Shown here one piece after another: positions 18,836 to 32,430 of a stretch of DNA of 64,000 bases (position 1 is the first letter of the stretch; each line of letters opens with the position of its first letter). This DNA comes from Crossaster papposus (Eukaryota > Echinodermata > Asteroidea > Velatida > Solasteridae). The notes below the pieces were generated by a model. It searched no databases. It was not told the DNA's origin and worked only from the letters and a program-made list of their open reading frames with translations. Location: NCBI GenBank assembly GCA_037893245.1, contig JBAIAA010000255.1:614192-678191 (forward strand), written 5' to 3'. The translations under genes and the position numbers were made by a program.

Positions 18836-21800
18836 GTGTCTACTTTGTCACTCCGAGTCGAGTACCTCATGTCATACCAAAAACTTGTTAGCAGAGCGAG
18901 GTTTCGATCCTCGGACCTCTGAGTTATGGGCCCAGCACGCTTCAACTGCGCCACTATGCCTCATGTAATTTTAGAAAATGCAAACAAAATGAAAGCAGAC
19001 ATTCTAAAAACATTCTACAATATTTATTAAATGTGAATAGCAGTGAAGCAAAAATACCTAGTTAGCAAAGCGAGGTTTTGGTCCTCGGACCTCTGGGCTA
19101 TGGGCCCATCACGCTCCCGCTGCACTACTCTGCGTAACTATTTTTAATGAAAATGAAATCCCTATCAAATACAAAATTATCCTGAGCAGACCGAGGTTGT
19201 GATCATCCGAACTCTCGGTTACTGACCAAAAAAGGGTCTACTTTGTCACTCTGAGTCGAGTACTTCAAGTCATACCAAAAACTTATTAGCAGCAGAACGA
19301 GGTTTTGATCCTCGGCACTCTGGGTTATAGGCCCAGCAAGCTTCCACTGCGCCACCATGCCTCATGTAAATTTAGAAAAACAACAAACAAAATAAAAGCA
19401 GACATTCTAAAAACATTCTAAAATATTTATTAAATGTGAATAGCAGTGAAGCAAAAATACCTCTTTAGCAGAGCGAGGTTGCGGTCCTCGGGCCTCTGGG
19501 TTATGGGCCCATCACGATCCCACTGCACCACTCTGCGTAACTATTTGTAATGAAAATGAAATCACTTTCAAGGAAATAATTATCCTGAGCAGACCGAGGT
19601 TGTGGTCAACCAAACTCTCGGGTACTGACCAAGAAAGTGTCTACTTTGTCACTCCGAGTCGAGTACCTCATGTCATACCAAAAACTTGTTAGCAGAGCGA
19701 GGTTTCGATCCTCGGACCTCTGGGTTATGGGCCCAGCACGCTTCAACTGCGCCACTATGCCTCATGTAAATTTAGAAAATGCAAACAAAATGAAAGCAGA
19801 CATTCTAAAAACATTCTACAATATTTATTAAATGTGAATAGCAGTGAAGCAAAAATACCTAGTTAGCAAAGCGAGGTTTTGGTCCTCGGACCTCTGGGCT
19901 ATGGGCTATGGGCCCATCACGCTCCCGCTGCACTACTCTGCGTAACTATTTTTAATAAAAATGTAATCCCTATCAAATACAAAATTATCCTGAGCAGACC
20001 GAGGTTGTGATCATCCGAACTCTCGGTTACTGACCAAGAAAGGGTCTACTTTGTCACTCTGAGTCGAGTACTTCAAGTCATACCAAAAACTTATTAGCAG
20101 CAGAACGAGGTTTTGATCCTCGGCACTCTGGGTTATAGGCCCAGCAAGCTTCCACTGCGCCACCATGCCTCATGTAAATTTAGAAAAACAACAAACAAAA
20201 TAAAAGCAGACATTCTAAAAACATTCTAAAATAATTATTAAATTTGAATAACAGTGAAGCAAAAATACCTCTTTAGCAGAGCGAGGTTTCGGTCCATGGG
20301 CCTCTGGGTTATGGGCCCATCACGATCCCACTGCACCACTCTGCGTAACTATTTGTAATGAAAATAAAATCACTTTCAAGGAAATAATTATCCTGAGCAG
20401 ACCGAGGTTGTGGTCAACCAAACTCTCGGGTACTGACCAAGAAAGTGTCTACTTTGTCACTCCGAGTCGAGTACCTCATGTCATACCAAAAACTTGTTAG
20501 CAGAGCGAGGTTTCGATCCTCGGACCTCTGGGTTATGGGCCCAGCACGCTTCAACTGCGCCACTATGCCTCATGTAAATTTAGAAAATGCAAACAAAATG
20601 AAAGCAGACATTCTAAAAACATTCTACAATATTTATTAAATGTGAATAGCAGTGAAGCAAAAATACCTAGTTAGCAAAGCGAGGTTTTGGTCCTTGGACC
20701 TCTGGGCTATGGGCTATGGGCCCATCACGCTCCCGCTGCACTACTCTGCGTAACTATTTTTAATAAAAATGTAATCCCTATCAAATACAAAATTATCCTG
20801 AGCAGACCGAGGTTGTGATCATCCGAACTCTCGGTTACTGACCAAGAAAGGGTCTACTTTGTCACTCTGAGTCGAGTACTTCAAGTCATACCAAAAACTT
20901 ATTAGCAGCAGAACGAGGTTTTGATCCTCGGCACTCTGGGTTATAGGCCCAGCAAGCTTCCACTGCGCCACCATGCCTCATGTAAATTTAGAAAAACAAC
21001 AAACAAAATAAAAGCAGACATTCTAAAAACATTCTAAAATAATTATTAAATTTGAATAACAGTGAAGCAAAAATACCTCTTTAGCAGAGCGAGGTTTCGG
21101 TCCTTGGGCCTCTGGGTTATGGGCCCATCACGATCCCACTGCACCACTCTGCGTAACTATTTGTAATGAAAATAAAATCACTTTCAAGGAAATAATTATC
21201 CTGAGCAGACCGAAGTTGTGGTCAACCAAACTCTCGGGTACTGACCAAGAAAGTGTCTACTTTGTCACTCCGAGTCGAGTACCTCATGTCATACCAAAAA
21301 CTTGTTATAAGAGCGAGGTTTCGATCCTCGGACCTCTGGGTTATGGGCCCAGCACGCTTCAACTGCGCCACTATGCCTCATGTAAATTTAGAAAATGCAA
21401 ACAAAATGAAAGCAGACATTCTAAAAACATTCTACAATATTTATTAAATGTGAATAGCAGTGAAGCAAAAATACCTAGTTAGCAAAGCGAGGTTTTGGTC
21501 CTCGGACCTCTGGGTTATGGGCCCATCACGATCCCACTGCACCACTCTGCGTAACTATTTGTAATGAAAATAAAATCACTTTCAAGGAAATAATTATCCT
21601 GAGCAGACCGAGGTTGTGGTCAACCAAACTCTCGGGTACTGACCAAGAAAGTGTCTACTTTGTCACTCCGAGTCGAGTACCTCATGTCATACCAAAAACT
21701 TGTTAGCAGAGCGAGGTTTCGATCCTCGTACCTCTGAGTTATGGGCCCAGCACGCTTCAACTGCGCCACTATGCCTCATGTAATTTTAGAAAATGCAAAC

Positions 21801-24800
21801 AAAATGAAAGCAGACATTCTAAAAACATTCTACAATATTTATTAAATGTGAATAGCAGTGAAGCAAAAATACCTAGTTAGCAAAGCGAGGTTTTGGTCCT
21901 CGGACCTCTGGGCTATGGGCCCATCACGCTCCCGCTGCACTACTCTGCGTAACTATTTTTAATGAAAATGAAATCCCTATCAAATACAAAATTATCCTGA
22001 GCAGACCGAGGTTGTGATCATCCGAACTCTCGGTTACTGACCAAAAAAGGGTCTACTTTGTCACTCTGAGTCGAGTACTTCAAGTCATACCAAAAACTTA
22101 TTAGCAGCAGAACGAGGTTTTGATCCTCGGCACTCTGGGTTATAGGCCCAGCAAGCTTCCACTGCGCCACCATGCCTCATGTAAATTTAGAAAAACAACA
22201 AACAAAATAAAAGCAGACATTCTAAAAACATTCTAAAATATTTATTAAATGTGAATAGCAGTGAAGCAAAAATACCTCTTTAGCAGAGCGAGGTTGCGGT
22301 CCTCGGGCCTCTGGGTTATGGGCCCATCACGATCCCACTGCACCACTCTGCGTAACTATTTGTAATGAAAATGAAATCACTTTCAAGGAAATAATTATCC
22401 TGAGCAGACCGAGGTTGTGGTCAACCAAACTCTCGGGTACTGACCAAGAAAGTGTCTACTTTGTCACTCCGAGTCGAGTACCTCATGTCATACCAAAAAC
22501 TTGTTAGCAGAGCGAGGGTTCGATCCTCGGATCTCTGGGTTATGGGCCCAGCACGCTTCAACTGCGCCACTATGCCTCATGTAAATTTAGAAAATGCAAA
22601 CAAAATGAAAGCAGAAATTCTAAAAACATTCTACAATATTTATTAAATGTGAATAGCAGTGAAGCAAAAATACCTAGTTAGCAAAGCGAGGTTTTGGTCC
22701 TCGGACCTCTGGGCTATGGGCTATGGGCCCATCACGCTCCCGCTGCACTACTCTGCGTAACTATTTTTAATAAAAATGTAATCCCTATCAAATACAAAAT
22801 TATCCTGAGCAGACCGAGGTTGTGATCATCCGAACTCTCGGTTACTGACCAAGAAAGGGTCTACTTTGTCACTCTGAGTCGAGTACTTCAAGTCATACCA
22901 AAAACTTATTAGCAGCAGAACGAGGTTTTGATCCTCGGCACTCTGGGTTATAGGCCCAGCAAGCTTCCACTGCGCCACCATGCCTCATGTAAATTTAGAA
23001 AAACAACAAACAAAATAAAAGCAGACATTCTAAAAACATTCTAAAATAATTATTAAATTTGAATAACAGTGAAGCAAAAATACCTCTTTAGCAGAGCGAG
23101 GTTTCGGTCCTTGGGCCTCTGGGTTATGGGCCCATCACGATCCCACTGCACCACTCTGCGTAACTATTTGTAATGAAAATAAAATCACTTTCAAGGAAAT
23201 AATTATCCTGAGCAGACCGAGGTTGTGGTCAACCAAACTCTCGGGTACTGACCAAGAAAGTGTCTACTTTGTCACTCCGAGTCGAGTACCTCATGTCATA
23301 CCAAAAACTTGTTAGCAGAGCGAGGTTTCGATCCTCGGACCTCTGGGTTATGGGCCCAGCACGCTTCAACTGCGCCACTATGCCTCATGTAAATTTAGAA
23401 AATGCAAACAAAATGAAAGCAGAAATTCTAAAAACATTCTACAATATTTATTAAATGTGAATAGCAGTGAAGCAAAAATACCTAGTTAGCAAAGCGAGGT
23501 TTTGGTCCTCGGACCTCTGGGCTATGGGCTATGGGCCCATCACGCTCCCGCTGCACTACTCTGCGTAACTATTTTTAATAAAAATGTAATCCCTATCAAA
23601 TACAAAATTATCCTGAGCAGACCGAGGTTGTGATCATCCGAACTTTCGGTTACTGACCAAAAAAGGGTCTACTTTGTCACTCTGAGTCGAGTACTTCAAG
23701 TCATACCAAAAACTTATTAGCAGCAGAACGAGGTTTTGATCCTTGGCACTCTGGGTTATAGGCCCAGCAAGCTTCCACTGCGCCACCATGCCTCATGTAA
23801 ATTTAGAAAAACAACAAACAAAATAAAAGCAGACATTCTAAAAACATTCTAAAATATTTATTAAATGTGAATAGCAGTGAAGCAAAAATACCTCTTTAGC
23901 AGAGCGAGGTTTCGGTCCTCGGGCCTCTGGGTTATGGGCCCATCACGATCCCACTGCACCACTCTGCGTAACTATTTGTAATGAAAATGAAATCACTTTC
24001 AAGGAAATAATTATCCTGAGCAGACCGAGGTTGTGGTCAACCAAACTCTCGGGTACTGACCAAGAAAGTGTCTACTTTGTCACTCCGAGTCGAGTACCTC
24101 ATGTCATACCAAAAACTTGTTATAAGAGCGAGGTTTCGATCCTCGGACCTCTGGGTTATGGGCCCAGCACGCTTCAACTGCGCCACTATGCCTCATGTAA
24201 ATTTAGAAAATGCAAACAAAATGAAAGCAGACATTCTAAAAACATTCTACAATATTTATTAAATGTGAATAGCAGTGAAGCAAAAATACCTAGTTAGCAA
24301 AGCGAGGTTTTGGTCCTCGGACCTCTGGGCTATGGGCTATGGGCCCATCACGCTCCCGCTGCACTACTCTGCGTAACTATTTTTAATAAAAATGTAATCC
24401 CTATCAAATACAAAATTATCCTGAGCAGACCGAGGTTGTGATCATCCGAACTCTCGGTTACTGACCAAAAAAGGGTCTACTTTGTCACTCTGAGTCGAGT
24501 ACTTCAAGTCATACCAAAAACTTATTAGCAGCAGAACGAGGTTTTGATCCTTGGCACTCTGGGTTATAGGCCCAGCAAGCTTCCACTGCGCCACCATGCC
24601 TCATGTAAATTTAGAAAAACAACAAACAAAATAAAAGCAGACATTCTAAAAACATTCTAAAATATTTATTAAATGTGAATAGCAGTGAAGCAAAAATACC
24701 TCTTTAGCAGAGCGAGGTTTCGGTCCTCGGGCCTCTGGGTTATGGGCCCATCACGATCCCACTGCACCACTCTGCGTAACTATTTGTAATGAAAATGAAA

Positions 24801-27800
24801 TCACTTTCAAGGAAATAATTATCCTGAGCAGACCGAGGTTGTGGTCAACCAAACTCTCGGGTACTGACCAAGAAAGTGTCTACTTTGTCACTCCGAGTCG
24901 AGTACCTCATGTCATACCAAAAACTTGTTATAAGAGCGAGGTTTCGATCCTCGGACCTCTGGGTTATGGGCCCAGCACGCTTCAACTGCGCCACTATGCC
25001 TCATGTAAATTTAGAAAATGCAAACAAAATGAAAGCAGACATTCTAAAAACATTCTACAATATTTATTAAATGTGAATAGCAGTGAAGCAAAAATACCTA
25101 GTTAGCAAAGCGAGGTTTTGGTCCTCGGACCTCTGGGCTATGGGCTATGGGCCCATCACGCTCCCGCTGCACTACTCTGCGTAACTATTTTTAATAAAAA
25201 TGTAATCCCTATCAAATACAAAATTATCCTGAGCAGACCGAGGTTGTGATCATCCGAACTCTCGGTTACTGACCAAGAAAGGGTCTACTTTGTCACTCTG
25301 AGTCGAGTACTTCAAGTCATACCAAAAACTTATTAGCAGCAGAACGAGGTTTTGATCCTCGGCACTCTGGGTTATAGGCCCAGCAAGCTTCCACTGCGCC
25401 ACCATGCCTCATGTAAATTTAGAAAAACAACAAACAAAATAAAAGCAGACATTCTAAAAACATTCTAAAATAATTATTAAATTTGAATAACAGTGAAGCA
25501 AAAATACCTCTTTAGCAGAGCGAGGTTTCGGTCCTTGGGCCTCTGGGTTATGGGCCCATCACGATCCCACTGCACCACTCTGCGTAACTATTTGTAATGA
25601 AAATAAAATCACTTTCAAGGAAATAATTATCCTGAGCAGACCGAGGTTGTGGTCAACCAAACTCTCGGGTACTGACCAAGAAAGTGTCTACTTTGTCACT
25701 CCGAGTCGAGTACCTCATGTCATACCAAAAACTTGTTAGCAGAGCGAGGTTTCGATCCTCGGACCTCTGGGTTATGGGCCCAGCACGCTTCAACTGCGCC
25801 ACTATGCCTCATGTAAATTTAGAAAATGCAAACAAAATGAAAGCAGACATTCTAAAAACATTCTACAATATTTATTAAATGTGAATAGCAGTGAAGCAAA
25901 AATACCTAGTTAGCAAAGCGAGGTTTTGGTCCTCGGACCTCTGGGCTATGGGCTATGGGCCCATCACGCTCCCGCTGCACTACTCTGCGTAACTATTTTT
26001 AATAAAAATGTAATCCCTATCAAATACAAAATTATCCTGAGCAGACCGAGGTTGTGATCATCCGAACTCTCGGTTACTGACCAAGAAAGGGTCTACTTTG
26101 TCACTCTGAGTCGAGTACTTCAAGTCATACCAAAAACTTATTAGCAGCAGAACGAGGTTTTGATCCTCGGCACTCTGGGTTATAGGCCCAGCAAGCTTCC
26201 ACTGCGCCACCATGCCTCATGTAAATTTAGAAAAACAACAAACAAAATAAAAGCAGACATTCTAAAAACATTCTAAAATAATTATTAAATTTGAATAACA
26301 GTGAAGCAAAAATACCTCTTTAGCAGAGCGAGGTTTCGGTCCTTGGGCCTCTGGGTTATGGGCCCATCACGATCCCACTGCACCACTCTGCGTAACTATT
26401 TGTAATGAAAATAAAATCACTTTCAAGGAAATAATTATCCTGAGCAGACCGAGGTTGTGGTCAACCAAACTCTCGGGTACTGACCAAGAAAGTGTCTACT
26501 TTGTCACTCCGAGTCGAGTACCTCATGTCATACCAAAAACTTGTTATAAGAGCGAGGTTTCGATCCTCGGACCTCTGGGTTATGGGCCCAGCACGCTTCA
26601 ACTGCGCCACTATGCCTCATGTAAATTTAGAAAATGCAAACAAAATGAAAGCAGACATTCTAAAAACATTCTACAATATTTATTAAATGTGAATAGCAGT
26701 GAAGCAAAAATACCTAGTTAGCAAAGCGAGGTTTTGGTCCTCGGACCTCTGGGTTATGGGCCCATCACGATCCCACTGCACCACTCTGCGTAACTATTTG
26801 TAATGAAAATAAAATCACTTTCAAGGAAATAATTATCCTGAGCAGACCGAGGTTGTGGTCAACCAAACTCTCGGGTACTGACCAAGAAAGTGTCTACTTT
26901 GTCACTCCGAGTCGAGTACCTCATGTCATACCAAAAACTTGTTAGCAGAGCGAGGTTTCGATCCTCGGACCTCTGAGTTATGGGCCCAGCACGCTTCAAC
27001 TGCGCCACTATGCCTCATGTAATTTTAGAAAATGCAAACAAAATGAAAGCAGACATTCTAAAAACATTCTACAATATTTATTAAATGTGAATAGCAGTGA
27101 AGCAAAAATACCTAGTTAGCAAAGCGAGGTTTTGGTCCTCGGACCTCTGGGCTATGGGCCCATCACGCTCCCGCTGCACTACTCTGCGTAACTATTTTTA
27201 ATGAAAATGAAATCCCTATCAAATACAAAATTATCCTGAGCAGACCGAGGTTGTGATCATCCGAACTCTCGGTTACTGACCAAAAAAGGGTCTACTTTGT
27301 CACTCTGAGTCGAGTACTTCAAGTCATACCAAAAACTTATTAGCAGCAGAACGAGGTTTTGATCCTCGGCACTCTGGGTTATAGGCCCAGCAAGCTTCCA
27401 CTGCGCCACCATGCCTCATGTAAATTTAGAAAAACAACAAACAAAATAAAAGCAGACATTCTAAAAACATTCTAAAATATTTATTAAATGTGAATAGCAG
27501 TGAAGCAAAAATACCTCTTTAGCAGAGCGAGGTTGCGGTCCTCGGGCCTCTGGGTTATGGGCCCATCACGATCCCACTGCACCACTCTGCGTAACTAATT
27601 GTAATGAAAATGAAATCACTTTCAAGGAAATAATTATCCTGAGCAGACCGAGGTTGTGGTCAACCAAACTCTCGGGTACTGACCAAGAAAGTGTCTACTT
27701 TGTCACTCCGAGTCGAGTACCTCATGTCATACCAAAAACTTGTTAGCAGAGCGAGGTTTCGATCCTCGGATCTCTGGGTTATGGGCCCAGCACGCTTCAA

Positions 27801-29704
27801 CTGCGCCACTATGCCTCATGTAAATTTAGAAAATGCAAACAAAATGAAAGCAGAAATTCTAAAAACATTCTACAATATTTATTAAATGTGAATAGCAGTG
27901 AAGCAAAAATACCTAGTTAGCAAAGCGAGGTTTTGGTCCTCGGACCTCTGGGCTATGGGCTATGGGCCCATCACGCTCCCGCTGCACTACTCTGCGTAAC
28001 TATTTTTAATAAAAATGTAATCCCTATCAAATACAAAATTATCCTGAGCAGACCGAGGTTGTGATCATCCGAACTCTCGGTTACTGACCAAGAAAGGGTC
28101 TACTTTGTCACTCTGAGTCGAGTACTTCAAGTCATACCAAAAACTTATTAGCAGCAGAACGAGGTTTTGATCCTCGGCACTCTGGGTTATAGGCCCAGCA
28201 AGCTTCCACTGCGCCACCATGCCTCATGTAAATTTAGAAAAACAACAAACAAAATAAAAGCAGACATTCTAAAAACATTCTAAAATAATTATTAAATTTG
28301 AATAACAGTGAAGCAAAAATACCTCTTTAGCAGAGCGAGGTTTCGGTCCTTGGGCCTCTGGGTTATGGGCCCATCACGATCCCACTGCACCACTCTGCGT
28401 AACTATTTGTAATGAAAATAAAATCACTTTCAAGGAAATAATTATCCTGAGCAGACCGAGGTTGTGGTCAACCAAACTCTCGGGTACTGACCAAGAAAGT
28501 GTCTACTTTGTCACTCCGAGTCGAGTACCTCATGTCATACCAAAAACTTGTTAGCAGAGCGAGGTTTCGATCCTCGGACCTCTGGGTTATGGGCCCAGCA
28601 CGCTTCAACTGCGCCACTATGCCTCATGTAAATTTAGAAAATGCAAACAAAATGAAAGCAGACATTCTAAAAACATTCTACAATATTTATTAAATGTGAA
28701 TAGCAGTGAAGCAAAAATACCTAGTTAGCAAAGCGAGGTTTTGGTCCTCGGACCTCTGGGCTATGGGCTATGGGCCCATCACGCTCCCGCTGCACTACTC
28801 TGCGTAACTATTTTTAATAAAAATGTAATCCCTATCAAATACAAAATTATCCTGAGCAGACCGAGGTTGTGATCATCCGAACTCTCGGTTACTGACCAAG
28901 AAAGGGTCTACTTTGTCACTCTGAGTCGAGTACTTCAAGTCATACCAAAAACTTATTAGCAGCAGAACGAGGTTTTGATCCTCGGCACTCTGGGTTATAG
29001 GCCCAGCAAGCTTCCACTGCGCCACCATGCCTCATGTAAATTTAGAAAAACAACAAACAAAATAAAAGCAGACATTCTAAAAACATTCTAAAATAATTAT
29101 TAAATTTGAATAACAGTGAAGCAAAAATACCTCTTTAGCAGAGCGAGGTTTCGGTCCTTGGGCCTCTGGGTTATGGGCCCATCACGATCCCACTGCACCA
29201 CTCTGCGTAACTATTTGTAATGAAAATAAAATCACTTTCAAGGAAATAATTATCCTGAGCAGACCGAGGTTGTGGTCAACCAAACTCTCGGGTACTGACC
29301 AAGAAAGTGTCTACTTTGTCACTCCGAGTCGAGTACCTCATGTCATACCAAAAACTTGTTATAAGAGCGAGGTTTCGATCCTCGGACCTCTGGGTTATGG
29401 GCCCAGCACGCTTCAACTGCGCCACTATGCCTCATGTAAATTTAGAAAATGCAAACAAAATGAAAGCAGACATTCTAAAAACATTCTACAATATTTATTA
29501 AATGTGAATAGCAGTGAAGCAAAAATACCTAGTTAGCAAAGCGAGGTTTTGGTCCTCGGACCTCTGGGTTATGGGCCCATCACGATCCCACTGCACCACT
29601 CTGCGTAACTATTTGTAATGAAAATAAAATCACTTTCAAGGAAATAATTATCCTGAGCAGACCGAGGTTGTGGTCAACCAAACTCTCGGGTACTGACCAA
29701 GAAA
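18836..29704 (-). repeat. ~2.8-kb higher-order repeat family
   Basis: The unit pattern 801-808-808-398 (2815 bp) occupies 18836-21650 and 26890-29704. The stretch 21651-26889 (5239 bp) is the same pattern with three extra 808-bp units. Each period opens with a t1 reading CTCTGAGTTATG and TGTAATTTTAG, and its first t5 has the marker GAGGTTGCGGTCC (near 19486, 22301, 27540). Confidence 0.85.
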
Positions 29705-31313
29705 GTGTCTACTTTGTCACTCCGAGTCGAGTACCTCATGTCATACCAAAAACTTGTTAGCAGAGCGAGGTTTCGATCCTCGGACCTCTGAGTTATGGGC
29801 CCAGCACGCTTCAACTGCGCCACTATGCCTCATGTAATTTTAGAAAATGCAAACAAAATGAAAGCAGACATTCTAAAAACATTCTACAATATTTATTAAA
29901 TGTGAATAGCAGTGAAGCAAAAATACCTAGTTAGCAAAGCGAGGTTTTGGTCCTCGGACCTCTGGGCTATGGGCCCATCACGCTCCCGCTGCACTACTCT
30001 GCGTAACTATTTTTAATGAAAATGAAATCCCTATCAAATACAAAATTATCCTGAGCAGACCGAGGTTGTGATCATCCGAACTCTCGGTTACTGACCAAAA
30101 AAGGGTCTACTTTGTCACTCTGAGTCGAGTACTTCAAGTCATACCAAAAACTTATTAGCAGCAGAACGAGGTTTTGATCCTCGGCACTCTGGGTTATAGG
30201 CCCAGCAAGCTTCCACTGCGCCACCATGCCTCATGTAAATTTAGAAAAACAACAAACAAAATAAAAGCAGACATTCTAAAAACATTCTAAAATATTTATT
30301 AAATGTGAATAGCAGTGAAGCAAAAATACCTCTTTAGCAGAGCGAGGTTGCGGTCCTCGGGCCTCTGGGTTATGGGCCCATCACGATCCCACTGCACCAC
30401 TCTGCGTAACTAATTGTAATGAAAATGAAATCACTTTCAAGGAAATAATTATCCTGAGCAGACCGAGGTTGTGGTCAACCAAACTCTCGGGTACTGACCA
30501 AGAAAGTGTCTACTTTGTCACTCCGAGTCGAGTACCTCATGTCATACCAAAAACTTGTTAGCAGAGCGAGGTTTCGATCCTCGGATCTCTGGGTTATGGG
30601 CCCAGCACGCTTCAACTGCGCCACTATGCCTCATGTAAATTTAGAAAATGCAAACAAAATGAAAGCAGAAATTCTAAAAACATTCTACAATATTTATTAA
30701 ATGTGAATAGCAGTGAAGCAAAAATACCTAGTTAGCAAAGCGAGGTTTTGGTCCTCGGACCTCTGGGCTATGGGCTATGGGCCCATCACGCTCCCGCTGC
30801 ACTACTCTGCGTAACTATTTTTAATAAAAATGTAATCCCTATCAAATACAAAATTATCCTGAGCAGACCGAGGTTGTGATCATCCGAACTCTCGGTTACT
30901 GACCAAGAAAGGGTCTACTTTGTCACTCTGAGTCGAGTACTTCAAGTCATACCAAAAACTTATTAGCAGCAGAACGAGGTTTTGATCCTCGGCACTCTGG
31001 GTTATAGGCCCAGCAAGCTTCCACTGCGCCACCATGCCTCATGTAAATTTAGAAAAACAACAAACAAAATAAAAGCAGACATTCTAAAAACATTCTAAAA
31101 TAATTATTAAATTTGAATAACAGTGAAGCAAAAATACCTCTTTAGCAGAGCGAGGTTTCGGTCCTTGGGCCTCTGGGTTATGGGCCCATCACGATCCCAC
31201 TGCACCACTCTGCGTAACTATTTGTAATGAAAATAAAATCACTTTCAAGGAAATAATTATCCTGAGCAGACCGAGGTTGTGGTCAACCAAACTCTCGGGT
31301 ACTGACCAAGAAA

Positions 31314-31711
31314 GTGTCTACTTTGTCACTCCGAGTCGAGTACCTCATGTCATACCAAAAACTTGTTATAAGAGCGAGGTTTCGATCCTCGGACCTCTGG
31401 GTTATGGGCCCAGCACGCTTCAACTGCGCCACTATGCCTCATGTAATTTTAGAAAATGCAAACAAAATGAAAGCAGACATTCTAAAAACATTCTACAATA
31501 TTTATTAAATGTGAATAGCAGTGAAGCAAAAATACCTCTTTAGCAGAGCGAGGTTTCGGTCCTCGGGCCTCTGGGTTATGGGCCCATCACGATCCCACTG
31601 CACCACTCTGCGTAACTATTTGTAATGAAAATGAAATCACTTTCAAGGAAATAATTATCCTGAGCAGACCGAGGTTGTGGTCAACCAAACTCTCGGGTAC
31701 TGACCAAGAAA
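31314..31711 (-). repeat. 398-bp half-unit of the A-tail/D class
   Basis: Block A runs through its own tail and then joins a complete block D (CCTCTTTAGCAGAGCG), so the exchange lies in the spacer before t5 rather than inside a tRNA-like segment. The same class recurs at 36950-37347. The half-units at 46211-46608 and 51059-51456 are similar but switch to block C spacer slightly earlier (AAAATAAAAGC, ACATTTTAAAAAC). Confidence 0.85.
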
Positions 31712-32420
31712 GTGTCTACTTTGTCACTCCGAGTCGAGTACCTCATGTCATACCAAAAACTTGTTATAAGAGCGAGGTTTCGATCCTCGGACCTCTGGGT
31801 TATGGGCCCAGCACGCTTCAACTGCGCCACTATGCCTCATGTAAATTTAGAAAATGCAAACAAAATGAAAGCAGACATTCTAAAAACATTCTACAATATT
31901 TATTAAATGTGAATAGCAGTGAAGCAAAAATACCTAGTTAGCAAAGCGAGGTTTTGGTCCTCGGACCTCTGGGCTATGGGCTATGGGCCCATCACGCTCC
32001 CGCTGCACTACTCTGCGTAACTATTTTTAATAAAAATGTAATCCCTATCAAATACAAAATTATCCTGAGCAGACCGAGGTTGTGATCATCCGAACTCTCG
32101 GTTACTGACCAAGAAAGGGTCTACTTTGTCACTCTGAGTCGAGTACTTCAAGTCATACCAAAAACTTATTAGCAGCAGAACGAGGTTTTGATCCTCGGCA
32201 CTCTGGGTTATAGGCCCAGCAAGCTTCCACTGCGCCACCATGCCTCATGTAAATTTAGAAAAACAACAAACAAAATAAAAGCAGACATTCTAAAAACATT
32301 CTAAAATAATTATTAAATTTGAATAACAGTGAAGCAAAAATACCTCTTTAGCAGAGCGAGGTTTCGGTCCTTGGGCCTCTGGGTTATGGGCCCATCACGA
32401 TCCCACTGCACCACTCTGCG

Positions 32421-32430
32421 TAATGAAAAC
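32421..32430 (-). repeat. 6-bp insertion beside t5 (814-bp unit)
   Basis: The plus strand reads TGCGTAATGAAAACTATTT where other units read TGCGTAACTATTT, adding six bases (TGAAAA-type). The inserted string matches TAATGAAAA found some 15 bp further on, so it looks like a short templated duplication. It recurs near 38057-38066, 5636 bp away, and nowhere else that I found. Confidence 0.85.
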